A DNA stretch of 64,000 nt from Alphaproteobacteria bacterium. Lineage in GTDB: Bacteria; Pseudomonadota; Alphaproteobacteria; GCA-2731375. The notes below the pieces were generated by a model. It had not been told where the DNA came from. It was given only the letters and a program-made list of their open reading frames with translations, and made no database searches. Shown here in pieces: positions 1 to 8,349 of the stretch; positions within the stretch are counted from its first letter, which is position 1, and each line of letters opens with the position of its first letter. Location: NCBI GenBank assembly GCA_021776235.1, contig JAJFGG010000098.1:49854-113853 (forward strand). Reading direction: 5' to 3'. The position numbers were made by a program, and so were the translations under genes.

Positions 1-1
1 G

Positions 2-211
2 GTCAAGGACATTGGCGCCATTAACGGCAGGGCTGGCTTTCGCACCGTGGCGGAATGGACCGCATTGGCGAGCGCCGGTCACTGGGGCCATGCTCACCGG
101 CGCCGTATCCGGTTCCGCGCATTGATGGAATTGGAAGAAATCGACGGCGCGTGGAAGCTCGCTGGACTGACCGTGCTCGACGCACGGCAGGAAGCGCAGG
201 CGCGGCCGTAA
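2..211 (+). CDS. C-terminal end of an unidentified protein (truncated by window start)
   Basis: An open frame runs without a stop from base 2 to a TAA at 209-211 and gives 69 residues ending in LTVLDARQEAQARP. The segment is rich in charged residues and has a W-K-L-A-G-L-T-V-L pattern near its end. The stop lies two bases before the ATG of the HupE-like gene, which implies a shared operon and probably translational coupling. The start and most of the protein are outside the window, so I cannot name the family. Confidence that it is coding rests on the tight junction and the uninterrupted frame. Confidence 0.6.
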   Translation, partial: VKDIGAINGRAGFRTVAEWTALASAGHWGHAHRRRIRFRALMELEEIDGAWKLAGLTVLDARQEAQARP

Positions 212-213
212 CA

Positions 214-1509
214 ATGGCGCCGCACAGGATGATATCTGCGCGAGCTCGCGGAACCGGCTTTATCATTGGGCTCTGTCTTCTGATAGGGCTGGCGGCCATG
301 CCGGCGGCGGCGCATTTCCTTCTCAACCTCAATGTCCGCATCCTCCATGTAGAACATCTTGCCGATGGCCTGAGACTTTATCTGCGCCTGCCGATGCCCT
401 ATCTGGTGGCGGACCGCGTCGGGCCCATCGGCGCGGACGGCTTGCCCGCACCCGCCCCCTATACCACCAACCGGCTGGAGGACGGCAAGCCGGCGCATTA
501 TATCGATCCGGATGCGCTGCGCGCCAACCCGAACGGGCTCGGCCATTTTGCCGCGGAAGGCTTCCAGTTCACTGCCGGCGGCAAAGCGCTTACTGCAACG
601 GTCGAACGGGTTCGCGCGCATCCCGTGGGTACCCAGCCAGCTTTTGCGACCCTGGACGAAGCCAGGGCGGCATTCGCGGAGCCAACAGGCTATCCAGCGG
701 ACGCGGCGCCCGCCTATGTGGGCGATGTCGTGGTCGACATCATCCTGCGTTACAAGGCTGGCGGCCCGGTTTACGATTATGCTGTCTCCAGCCAACTCGA
801 TCCCGGCCTGCCGGGTCAGGAGAAAACCGCGAACCTGATCCTCGACTACGGCCCGGATGATACCAAAGTGTTCCGGGCCCGTGGCCTGCTGGCCGAACCT
901 GTCAATATATCGCGGTCTATCTGGGCCGCCATCTTTACTTTTATCCAGGAGGGCGTCCGGCATATTCTGGAAGGCCTGGATCACGTGCTCTTCGTGCTAT
1001 GCTTGGTGCTCGGGGCGACCGGTCTGCATAGCCTGGTATGGCGCGCCACCGGCTTCACGATCGGCCATAGCGTGACTTTGAGCGCCGGCTTTTTCGGTTT
1101 TGTGCCCAGCGGCGCCTGGTTCATTCCCGCGGTGGAGACGGGCATAGCCCTGTCGATCATATACGCCGCCGTCATTGCCGTCGTGGCGCGCCCCGACCGC
1201 GGCCAACTGGTCACCTTCCTGGTCACCATGGCCATCGGTCTGTTGCACGGCCTCGGATTCTCCTTTGTCCTGCAGGAAATCCTGAAAGTGGAATCGCCCA
1301 ACATCTGGCAGAGTCTGTTGGCCTTCAACCTGGGCGTCGAGGCCGGCCAGCTTTTGATTATCCTGATCGCATGGCCGCTTTTCCGCCTGGTCGGGCGGCT
1401 CAGCCGGCAGGCTTGGCGTGTTGGCCGCTGGGGTATCGCCGCCGGCTGCACCATCATCGCCCTATTCTGGACGGTGCAACGCGGCGCCGCCGTTTTCGCC
1501 GGCCTATGA
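214..1509 (+). CDS. HupE/UreJ-like membrane protein
   Basis: Predicted 431-residue exported membrane protein. The ATG at 214 is preferred over the longer frame from 55, because the longer frame overlaps the upstream gene and adds a basic, unstructured leader. From 214 the protein opens with a signal peptide (hydrophobic stretch about residues 16-30, then AAA before HF). It continues with a soluble outer domain of about 240 residues and then several membrane helices. The C-terminal half carries HupE/UreJ-type motifs: HILEGLDHVLFVLCLVLG, GHSVTLS, LLHGLGFSFVLQ and FNLGVEAGQ. Members of this family are linked to nickel or other metal supply, but many copies with the long N-terminal domain are uncharacterised. 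No urease or hydrogenase genes are nearby, so the substrate is unknown. An alternative start is the ATG at 229. Confidence 0.85.
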   Translation: MAPHRMISARARGTGFIIGLCLLIGLAAMPAAAHFLLNLNVRILHVEHLADGLRLYLRLPMPYLVADRVGPIGADGLPAPAPYTTNRLEDGKPAHYIDPDALRANPNGLGHFAAEGFQFTAGGKALTATVERVRAHPVGTQPAFATLDEARAAFAEPTGYPADAAPAYVGDVVVDIILRYKAGGPVYDYAVSSQLDPGLPGQEKTANLILDYGPDDTKVFRARGLLAEPVNISRSIWAAIFTFIQEGVRHILEGLDHVLFVLCLVLGATGLHSLVWRATGFTIGHSVTLSAGFFGFVPSGAWFIPAVETGIALSIIYAAVIAVVARPDRGQLVTFLVTMAIGLLHGLGFSFVLQEILKVESPNIWQSLLAFNLGVEAGQLLIILIAWPLFRLVGRLSRQAWRVGRWGIAAGCTIIALFWTVQRGAAVFAGL

Positions 1510-1551
1510 TCTGTTGGCGGATAATGCGCCGTTACATCAAGGGATAATGCT

Positions 1552-2544
1552 CTAACCGGCGCCTTTGAAACAGATATTCTGCAGCAGCTCGCCCCGGGCA
1601 AAGCGATCCAGGTTGGCGGCGACAAAGGCCCAGCGCCGGTTGCGCATGGCCGCGCTACGGGCGCTGAAATGCGGCGTCATGATCAGGTTGTCAAGCTTTT
1701 GAAATGGATATTGTGACGGCGGGCGATCGACGCCGTCAGGTCCGGGATAGTCGTACCAGACATCGATGATCGCCCCGCCGATCCGGTTTTCCGCCAGCGC
1801 GGTATAAAGTGCCCCTTCGTCGATGATCCGGCCCCGGCCAACGTTGATGATGACGCCGTCGGGCTTCATTTGTGCCAATTGTGCTGTATCGATCAGCCCG
1901 CGGGTATTGTCCGCGAGCGGCATAGAGATCAGCACATAGTCGCTTTCGCCCAGCAACCGTTCAAGCGCGTCCAGGGTGTCCAGCCATGCCAGGGGCTCCG
2001 GTGCCGGCCGCGCGGTTCGCGTTACGGCGATACAACGCATGCCAAAGGCCCGCGCCCGCCGCGCCACTTCAACACCAATATGTCCGTACCCGACGATGCC
2101 AATGGTTTTGCCAAACAGCTCACCATGATTTTCCCCGGTGCCGGCGATCCGTCCGTCCCAGCCACGGGAACGGAACCGCTGGTCGGCCGCTGCGATACCA
2201 ATTTCCCGTTGCAGCATGGTGCCTAGAACGTATTCCGCGATCGTAATCTCGTGCTCGAAGGTATTGCAGACGACGCAGCCCGACGGCACATCCTGCGGCC
2301 CGATCCAGTCATGCCCGGTAAAGGGAATTTGATAGAGTTTTAGGTTTGGTACCGGTGGCCAGGCGCCGTGGACCCGTCCGGCAACGATCGCGTCGGCCTG
2401 TTGCACTTGTTCGGCAAAGCCTGCGAATGGTTCATCCTCGGTCCAGGACAGGATCTTCCAGTCGGTGGTCAGCGCCTCGGTCAGCGAGGCGACGCGGGGC
2501 GCTGTCATGCGCCCCGCGAGAAACAAGGTTGGTTGTTCCGGCAT
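1552..2544 (-). CDS. D-isomer-specific 2-hydroxyacid dehydrogenase family protein
   Basis: A 330-residue cytoplasmic NAD(P)-dependent oxidoreductase. The nucleotide-binding loop GYGHIG lies at about residues 153-158, the catalytic Arg is R237 in NVGRGRIIDEGAL, and the catalytic His is H292 in TPHFSA. Members reduce 2-keto acids or oxidise D-2-hydroxy acids. The position of the usual catalytic Glu (E269 in E. coli SerA, 29 residues after the Arg) is Tyr266 in DVWYDYP, so the His-Glu relay is altered. The gene is divergent from the binding protein/TPP enzyme pair across a 164-bp intergenic region that holds an inverted repeat, suggesting common control of one catabolic locus. The substrate cannot be read from sequence. 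Confidence 0.85.
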   Translation of the reverse strand: MPEQPTLFLAGRMTAPRVASLTEALTTDWKILSWTEDEPFAGFAEQVQQADAIVAGRVHGAWPPVPNLKLYQIPFTGHDWIGPQDVPSGCVVCNTFEHEITIAEYVLGTMLQREIGIAAADQRFRSRGWDGRIAGTGENHGELFGKTIGIVGYGHIGVEVARRARAFGMRCIAVTRTARPAPEPLAWLDTLDALERLLGESDYVLISMPLADNTRGLIDTAQLAQMKPDGVIINVGRGRIIDEGALYTALAENRIGGAIIDVWYDYPGPDGVDRPPSQYPFQKLDNLIMTPHFSARSAAMRNRRWAFVAANLDRFARGELLQNICFKGAG

Positions 2545-2563
2545 GTTAATTCAGATGTTCCAT

Positions 2564-2596
2564 GTGGTAGGTAAATCGATGCTCAACCTATACCAC
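2564..2596. promoter_or_regulatory. Inverted repeat between divergent genes, possible operator
   Basis: GTGGTAGGT at 2564-2572 faces ACCTATACCAC at 2586-2596 across 13 bases. The arms are complementary apart from a 2-base TA insertion. The site lies between the dehydrogenase gene (start 2544) and the binding protein gene (start 2709), where a regulator of both could bind. TGGTA/TACCA half-sites are common among GntR-type operators, but no regulator gene is adjacent, so the role is inferred. Confidence 0.35.
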
Positions 2597-2708
2597 CTAG
2601 CGATGCTATATTGTGGAAAGCAGGCCGCCTGCCCTAAAAAATAAATGGAGCCGGACCTCACGATCGCGGAAGCCGGATGCGCCGGCTGAATTTCGAACGG
2701 ACAATCAG

Positions 2709-3602
2709 ATGACCAAGATCAACATCCAGTTCACCTTATTCTCGGCATTCTACTCGCCGCTTATCTCGACCATGTCGGGGGGCTTTTTGCAGGCGGAAGG
2801 TCTGGAGCCGGATTGGTCCATTTCGCCGCCAGGCAAATCCGCGATCGCCGCCTTGGAGGATGGTTCGGCGCATGTTGTCCAATCCGCCTTGAGCCAGGGG
2901 TTTGGCCCGCTTTCCAAGGGTGAAGCACCAAGTGCCGTGCATTTTGCCCAGATCAACGAGATGGACGGCTTTTTCATCACGGCCCGGGACCCAGACCCCG
3001 ACTTTACCTGGGATAAGCTGGAAAGCGCCGAAGCTGTCCTGTTCGGCGGCGGCCAGCCCCTCGCCATGTTCAAGTACGCCTGCCACAAGGCCGGCATCGA
3101 CTATGACAAGATCAAGGCCATTAACCCCGGTGGTGCCGCGGACATAGACCAGGCCTTTCGCGGCGGCGCCGGGCAATATGTCCAACAGCAGGGACCATTT
3201 CCGCAACAGCTGGAAGCCGATGGCGTCGGCCATATTGTAGCCCAGGTCGGCGAACAGATCGGGCCGTGCGGCTTTTCAAGTCTGGCCGCGACGCCGGACT
3301 GGCTGAAAACGGATATGGCCGCCGCTTTCGTCCGGGCCTATAAAAAGACCAGGGTCTATTTAAATACGGCGTCGGCTGCCGAAATCGCCCGGGCTGAAAA
3401 ATCCTACTTCCCGGACATTGACGAAGCCGTGCTCGCGAGTTGCATAGCCAGCTATCAGCAACTTGGATGCTGGACACCGCATATCGACATCAGGCAAGCC
3501 GCGTTCGAGGCGACCCTCGATATTTTTGAATACAATGGCCTCATCACGGAACGTTTCGCCTATGATCAGGTCTGCGCCGCGCCGCCTGCCGCGCTGGACT
3601 GA
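2709..3602 (+). CDS. NMT1/THI5-like ABC transporter substrate-binding protein
   Basis: A 297-residue protein with the SsuA/THI5/NMT1-like fold, judging by the early segment IQFTLFSAFYSPLIST, then GFLQAEGLEPDW and a signature region SAIAALEDGSAHVVQSALSQ. Family members bind small organic ligands (aliphatic sulfonates, pyrimidines, nitrate, aromatic acids) for ABC import. I chose the ATG at 2709; the longer frame from 2613 only adds a basic, non-hydrophobic leader. Neither start gives a signal peptide, which is odd for a periplasmic binding protein and allows a cytoplasmic binding or enzymatic role. No permease or ATPase gene is adjacent. The stop lies 12 bases before the TPP-enzyme gene, so the two are probably co-transcribed. 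Confidence 0.7.
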   Translation: MTKINIQFTLFSAFYSPLISTMSGGFLQAEGLEPDWSISPPGKSAIAALEDGSAHVVQSALSQGFGPLSKGEAPSAVHFAQINEMDGFFITARDPDPDFTWDKLESAEAVLFGGGQPLAMFKYACHKAGIDYDKIKAINPGGAADIDQAFRGGAGQYVQQQGPFPQQLEADGVGHIVAQVGEQIGPCGFSSLAATPDWLKTDMAAAFVRAYKKTRVYLNTASAAEIARAEKSYFPDIDEAVLASCIASYQQLGCWTPHIDIRQAAFEATLDIFEYNGLITERFAYDQVCAAPPAALD

Positions 3603-3614
3603 AGGGAGCCGCCC

Positions 3615-5273
3615 GTGACACAATCCGCCGCCCATGTTTTGGCCGCCTCGTTGGAGGCCCATGGCGTCGACACCGCCTATTGCGTGCCAGGTGAAAGCTA
3701 TCTGCCGCTGACCGACGCGCTGCTCGACTTTCCCAAAATGAAGCTCGTGGTCTGCCGCCATGAAGGCGGGGCCGGTTTCATGGCGGTGGCACACGCGCGG
3801 TTGCGTAATGAACCGGGCGTCTGCATCATCAGCCGCGGACCTGGCGCCATGAACGCGTCCATCGCGCTGCACGTCGCTTATCACGACGCCGAGCCGGTGG
3901 TGTTCCTGATCGGGCAGGCCGACCGGGACGAACTGGGCCGGATGACCTTACAGGAAATGAACTATTCCCAGGTCTTCGCCGACACCGCCAAGATGGTCAT
4001 TGAAGTGATCGACCAAGGCCGGATCAGCGAATCGGTCGCCCGCGCCTTCCATGTCGCCCAGTCCGGCACACCGGGGCCGGTCGTAGTCGTCTTGCCGGAA
4101 GACCTGCTCTACGGTGCCTGCGACGCCGAGGTGCTGGGCCCCCGTAAAAGGGCGGTCACGGCGCCAACGCCTGATGACGCCGCCGAGGCTCTTTCCATGC
4201 TGCGAAAGGCCCAGCGGCCCTTGGTGATCGCGGGCGGCCGGCTGCATGGCCCGACGGCACTGGCCGACCTGACCCTTTTCGCCGAGAGCTTTATGCTGCC
4301 CGTGGCGACACCCCAACGGCGCTTCCATACCTTCGACAGCCGCCACCCGAACAGCGCCGGGCGCATGATCAACCGGGCGCCCGGAGAGTTGCTCGACGTG
4401 ATGCGGGAATGCGACCTGCTGCTGGTGCTGGGGGAGCGGATTGGCCCATCCATGAGCCAGGGCTTCACCTTTCCACGGGCGCCCAAACCGGACCAGCCGA
4501 TGATCCATGTCTGGCCTGATCCGGCCGAAGTCGGTCGGGTTTTCGAACCCGTCCTGGGCCTTGGTTGTGATCCGCACGAGTTCATCAAGGCAATGCTGGC
4601 GATGGGTCCGGGCGAGATTACGCCGGCCCGGTCCGCCTGGGTTGAACGGCTCAATGCGGCGCACCGCTCTGTGATGGCCTGGCAACCGGTTTCCGCCAAC
4701 GATGGTGTCGTGTTCGGCCATGTCGTCGTCGCCATCAACAAACACCTGACACCCGATGCCGTCGTCACGACCGATGCCGGCAATTTTTCAAGCTGGCCGG
4801 CCCGCTATCTTCACCTTGGACAGGAAAATATGTTCATCGGGGCCACCGTGGGCGCGATGGGGCCGGGTGTGCCATCGGGCGTGGCCGCCGGACTTTCGTC
4901 GCCGGGGCGTCAGATCGTCGTTTTCGTCGGTGACGGCGGCGCCATGATGACCGGCAACGAACTGGCAACGGCGGTGCAATATGGTGTGCCGATCAAGATT
5001 TTCGTCGCCAACAATAGCGCCTACGGGACCATCCGCATGCATCAGGCCCGCAGTTTCCCGGGCCGGGTCACGTCAACAGCGCTGCAGAATCCGGACTTCG
5101 CGGCCTGGGGCGAAGCCTTCGGCGCCAGGGGATTTTGCATCACGGCGGAAAGTCAGGTCGAGCAGGTGGTGGCTGAAGCGATGGCCCATGACGGCCCGGC
5201 GGTGATCGAGACCCGGATCAGTCTCAATCACATCTCGCCCAGCGCCCGTATTGACGAAATTGAAGCCCGCTGA
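3615..5273 (+). CDS. Thiamine pyrophosphate-dependent enzyme, acetolactate synthase-like
   Basis: A 552-residue member of the acetolactate synthase/benzoylformate decarboxylase family. The start is GTG, with GAAGGGA at 3601-3607 as ribosome binding site inside the end of the preceding gene. The N-terminal PYR domain has CVPGESYLPL and the cofactor-activating Glu50 in CRHEGGAGF. The central domain follows. The C-terminal PP domain has the TPP/Mg motif GDGGAMMTG followed by NNSAYGTI. No small regulatory subunit gene is next to it and the context is catabolic, so a decarboxylase, oxalyl-CoA-type or carboligase role on a keto acid is more likely than branched-chain amino acid synthesis. The product is not determined. 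Confidence 0.88.
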   Translation: MTQSAAHVLAASLEAHGVDTAYCVPGESYLPLTDALLDFPKMKLVVCRHEGGAGFMAVAHARLRNEPGVCIISRGPGAMNASIALHVAYHDAEPVVFLIGQADRDELGRMTLQEMNYSQVFADTAKMVIEVIDQGRISESVARAFHVAQSGTPGPVVVVLPEDLLYGACDAEVLGPRKRAVTAPTPDDAAEALSMLRKAQRPLVIAGGRLHGPTALADLTLFAESFMLPVATPQRRFHTFDSRHPNSAGRMINRAPGELLDVMRECDLLLVLGERIGPSMSQGFTFPRAPKPDQPMIHVWPDPAEVGRVFEPVLGLGCDPHEFIKAMLAMGPGEITPARSAWVERLNAAHRSVMAWQPVSANDGVVFGHVVVAINKHLTPDAVVTTDAGNFSSWPARYLHLGQENMFIGATVGAMGPGVPSGVAAGLSSPGRQIVVFVGDGGAMMTGNELATAVQYGVPIKIFVANNSAYGTIRMHQARSFPGRVTSTALQNPDFAAWGEAFGARGFCITAESQVEQVVAEAMAHDGPAVIETRISLNHISPSARIDEIEAR

Positions 5274-5278
5274 TCGCT

Positions 5279-5983
5279 TCAGGACAGCAACCAGCCGCCA
5301 TCCACGTCGATCGTTGTACCGGTGACGAAATCATTCTGCACCGTGAACAGGATGGCCTGCGCCACTTCATCGGCGGTGCCGCCGCGCGGGATGAGATTAT
5401 TGGCCGTAGCGGCCTTTACGAAGTCCTCCCGCTGTTGGCTCGCCGGCCCGAACATGGGTGTATCAATGACCCCGGGCGAGACGACGTTCAAGCGCTGTGG
5501 TGATATCTCCGGCGCCACCGCACGAACCAGGGCTTCGACCGCCCCGCCGACCGACGATATGGCGACCTGGCCCGGTTTTGCCTTGCGCGCCGGCGAGCCG
5601 GAGACCAGGACGATGGCGCCATCCTGGCTCAACCGGCCGGCGCCAAGGCGAACGCAGTTGGCGTAACCCCACAGCTTGTCGAACGACGCCTGATAGCCGT
5701 CCATGTCCATTTCCATGAAGGGTCCGGCGGCGCGGGCACCGCCCGTTGCCGCGCTGATCAGAATGTCATAGGGCGCGCAGTCCTCGAATAAGGCCGCGAG
5801 CATATCGCGGTCACGCACATCGCATTGTTTGAACTCGATTCCCGCCGGCAGATCACCGGCGCGGTCGGGATTGCGGCCAATGGCGACAACCTTGGCGCCC
5901 AGGTCCTGCAACTGTTTTGCGGTGGCGAGGCCAATCCCCGAAGTTCCGCCGAATACCAATGCTTTCCTGCCAGCTACGTCCAT
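5279..5983 (-). CDS. SDR-family oxidoreductase lacking the usual Tyr/Lys
   Basis: A 234-residue short-chain dehydrogenase/reductase fold. The cofactor loop is GGTSGIG (about residues 12-18), Asp occurs in CDVRD, and NVVSPGVIDTPMFG lies in the C-terminal part. Thirteen residues after the conserved Ser in LVSGSPARK, where Tyr is expected, there is Ala in KPGQVAISSVGGA; the Lys position four residues further is Val. The classical YxxxK pair is therefore absent. Divergent SDRs of this sort are known, but their chemistry is unclear. It is convergent with the TPP-enzyme gene (5-bp gap) and sits within the same catabolic block. Confidence 0.85.
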   Translation of the reverse strand: MDVAGRKALVFGGTSGIGLATAKQLQDLGAKVVAIGRNPDRAGDLPAGIEFKQCDVRDRDMLAALFEDCAPYDILISAATGGARAAGPFMEMDMDGYQASFDKLWGYANCVRLGAGRLSQDGAIVLVSGSPARKAKPGQVAISSVGGAVEALVRAVAPEISPQRLNVVSPGVIDTPMFGPASQQREDFVKAATANNLIPRGGTADEVAQAILFTVQNDFVTGTTIDVDGGWLLS

Positions 5984-6232
5984 GATGCTGCTCTTTCCTT
6001 TAAAAAATTGATTGCTGAATGGCGCCGGCCGGGCATTGCTTCAGCCGCATACCCGATGGCGATCAATACGGTCCATTGCCTGTAACGGTATAAAGAGTTG
6101 AAGCTGTTGGCAAGATGATCTGATTCTAACACAACGGCGGGCCGGGAAACCGGCCGCGAATGAGGTATTGACTTGCCCCTGCCATCTTACCGACCATGGC
6201 GTCAGGAAATATGGAGCCAGCAGGAGAGCGTC

Positions 6233-7444
6233 ATGGATTTGGACTACAGCGATCAGGTTGCCGAGATGATTGCCCGGGTTGAACTGTTCATGAAGGAGCA
6301 CATTTACCCGCGCGAACTGGACTATTGGGAATGGGTGGACGACAGCGCCAACCAATGGCAATACCCGCCTTGGTTCGCGGATCTGAAAGACAAGGCGAAA
6401 GCTGCCGACATCTGGAACTGGTTCCTGTCCAAGGAGTATGACGAATTCAGTCCGGGCCTCTCCAACCTCGAATTTGCCCCGATCATGGAGCGCATGGCCC
6501 GTGTCCCCTGGGCCCAGGAAGTCTTCAATTGCAGCGCGCCTGACCGTGGCAACATGGAAGTTTTGGCTCGTTTCGGCACCCCCGAACAACAGGATCAATG
6601 GCTGCGGCCCCTGCTGGCCGGCGAAATCCGCTCGGCGTTCTCGATGACCGAACCGGCCGTGGCCTCGTCCGATGCCGGCAACCTCCAGACCACGATCATC
6701 CGGGACGGCAACGAATATGTCATCAACGGGCGCAAGTGGTTCACCTCGAACGCCTATAATCCCTTGTGCAAGGTCTTCGTCGTGATGGGCAAGACCGACC
6801 CGGAGGCCGTGCGCCACAAACAGTTCTCCATGATCCTGGTGCCCAAGGATACGCCCGGCGTTATATTGGAACGGCCGCTGCGGGTGTTCGGCGGCGTGCA
6901 TTCGCCGGGTGGCCATGCGCAAGTGCATTACGACAATGTCCGGGTTCCGGCGGGAAACCTGCTCCTCGGAGAAGGCCGCGGATTCGAGATCGCGCAAGGC
7001 CGCCTCGGCCCGGGACGCTTCCAGTATGCCATGATGTTCGTCGGCATGGCCTCCCGCTGCCTGGAACTGATGTGCCGCCGGGTCGAGGAACGAGAGGCGT
7101 TCGGCGAAAGACTATCGCAGAAAACCTCCATCCAGCACGACATCGCCCGCTCCCGCTGCGAGATCGAACAATGCCGGATGCTGGTCCTGACCGCCGCCGA
7201 CAAAATGGACAAATACGGCCCCAAGGAAGCGCGTGACTATATCTCCATGGTCAAGATCATCGCGCCGAAAATGGCGCTCAGCGTCGCCGACCGGGCCATC
7301 CAGGCCCATGGCGGCGCAGGCTTCACCCAGGATACCCCGCTGGCCCACATCTATATGACGGCGCGCTTTTGCCAGGTCGCCGACGGACCCGACGAGGTCC
7401 ACATGTCGCAATTGGCCCGGCGGACCATTAGGGATTTGTTCTAG
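6233..7444 (+). CDS. Acyl-CoA dehydrogenase family protein (ACAD11-like)
   Basis: A 403-residue FAD-dependent acyl-CoA dehydrogenase. The ATG at 6233 follows AGGAGA at 6222-6227, which decides against the longer frame from 6173. The FAD/substrate region FSMTEPAVASSDAGN, the middle beta-domain around INGRKWFTSNA, and the C-terminal four-helix region with AHGGAGFTQDTPLA are all present. The end AQVADGPDEVH-type pattern (here CQVADGPDEVHMS) is typical of the ACAD10/ACAD11-like subgroup, which favours long or 4-hydroxy acyl-CoAs. It oxidises an acyl-CoA to the enoyl-CoA and passes electrons to ETF. A hairpin follows the gene. The exact substrate is unknown. Confidence 0.9.
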   Translation: MDLDYSDQVAEMIARVELFMKEHIYPRELDYWEWVDDSANQWQYPPWFADLKDKAKAADIWNWFLSKEYDEFSPGLSNLEFAPIMERMARVPWAQEVFNCSAPDRGNMEVLARFGTPEQQDQWLRPLLAGEIRSAFSMTEPAVASSDAGNLQTTIIRDGNEYVINGRKWFTSNAYNPLCKVFVVMGKTDPEAVRHKQFSMILVPKDTPGVILERPLRVFGGVHSPGGHAQVHYDNVRVPAGNLLLGEGRGFEIAQGRLGPGRFQYAMMFVGMASRCLELMCRRVEEREAFGERLSQKTSIQHDIARSRCEIEQCRMLVLTAADKMDKYGPKEARDYISMVKIIAPKMALSVADRAIQAHGGAGFTQDTPLAHIYMTARFCQVADGPDEVHMSQLARRTIRDLF

Positions 7445-7467
7445 GTCTTGCCGGCCCCATCCGTCAC

Positions 7468-7499
7468 AAATACCCCGCCCCTCGCTTTCGCGGGTATTT
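7468..7499 (+). terminator. Hairpin downstream of the acyl-CoA dehydrogenase gene
   Basis: AAATACCC at 7468-7475 pairs with GGGTATTT at 7492-7499 around a GC-rich loop, 23 bases after the stop codon. The stem ends in AAA/TTT, so it could work as a weak intrinsic terminator even though a long U tract is missing. Confidence 0.4.
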
Positions 7500-7566
7500 A
7501 GGCGCGGGCCATGAGATAATAGAACGCAGCGCTGATCGTTTTGCGCAAAGCCGAGATGGGAATTTT

Positions 7567-8301
7567 ATGAAGCGGCGAATTGAACTCGAAGGGGTTTCCA
7601 ACTTTCGTGATCTGGGCGGATACCAAACCCATGCAGGCGACAGGGTGAAATGGCGGACCATTTTTCGCTCCGATACGCTGGCCTCACTCACCGATGGAGA
7701 TGTGGAAACGGTTTGCGGCCTGGGCGTGAATACAGCGGTCGATCTCCGCTATGGCGACGAGCGGCGGCTGGAGCCCTCGCGGTTTCTTGACCATGATCAG
7801 GTAGAGGTGCTGGAACTGGGGCTGGATCAACGGCCCGGCGCCTCCTTTCTCGATTCCTTCGAGACTGCCCCGGATGCGGCGGCGACGGCGCGAACCTATC
7901 TAATGGAAAACTACCGGAACTATCCGTTTCTCTATGCCCATGGATACAGCACATTGATGCGCCGCCTAGCAGACGGCGAACGGGTTATCGTACATTGCAC
8001 CGCCGGCAAGGATCGCGCGGGCACCGGCGCCGCCCTGGTTTTGTCGGCATTGGGCGTGCCGCGCGATACCGTGTTCGAGGATTATTTGCTGACCAACAAC
8101 TATTGGGACCGCGGCGGCCGTGAACGTCCGGGCATGGATGCGGAAACCGTCGCCAGTATCTTCTCGGCCCGGGAAGAATATCTGCAGGCCGCTTTTTCGG
8201 CGATAGAAGAGCGCTGCGGTACGGTGCAAACTTATCTCGAAGAAGTTCTCGGACTCGACGATGAGGCACTTGGCGCTTTGCGGACCGCCTGCTTGGACTG
8301 A
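7567..8301 (+). CDS. Tyrosine-protein phosphatase, IphP/Y_phosphatase3 type
   Basis: A 244-residue protein of the bacterial dual-specificity/tyrosine phosphatase family. It opens with the typical VSNFRDLGGYQT segment and has FRSDTLASLTDGD and the P-loop VHCTAGKDRAGTG, in which Cys and Arg form the C-x5-R phosphate-binding loop. Members hydrolyse phosphotyrosine, other phosphoesters or phosphoinositides. No signal peptide is visible, so it is probably cytoplasmic. It appears to be a single-gene unit between the acyl-CoA dehydrogenase gene and a convergent hydrolase gene. Confidence 0.9.
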   Translation: MKRRIELEGVSNFRDLGGYQTHAGDRVKWRTIFRSDTLASLTDGDVETVCGLGVNTAVDLRYGDERRLEPSRFLDHDQVEVLELGLDQRPGASFLDSFETAPDAAATARTYLMENYRNYPFLYAHGYSTLMRRLADGERVIVHCTAGKDRAGTGAALVLSALGVPRDTVFEDYLLTNNYWDRGGRERPGMDAETVASIFSAREEYLQAAFSAIEERCGTVQTYLEEVLGLDDEALGALRTACLD

Positions 8302-8349
8302 CCAAACGTTACATGCGTTGAATAATTGCCGAAGGCCCCATGGCGACTA

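Noticed and set aside
94..984. Long minus-strand frames opposite the HupE-like gene
   Set aside because: Shadow of the plus-strand gene; no domain, and the real gene has family motifs and a signal peptide.
2591..2605. TACCACCTAGCGATG resembling the tip of the 29330 element
   Set aside because: Only about 15 bases match, no partner arm or target duplication is seen nearby, and the sequence is better explained as half of the operator-like inverted repeat.
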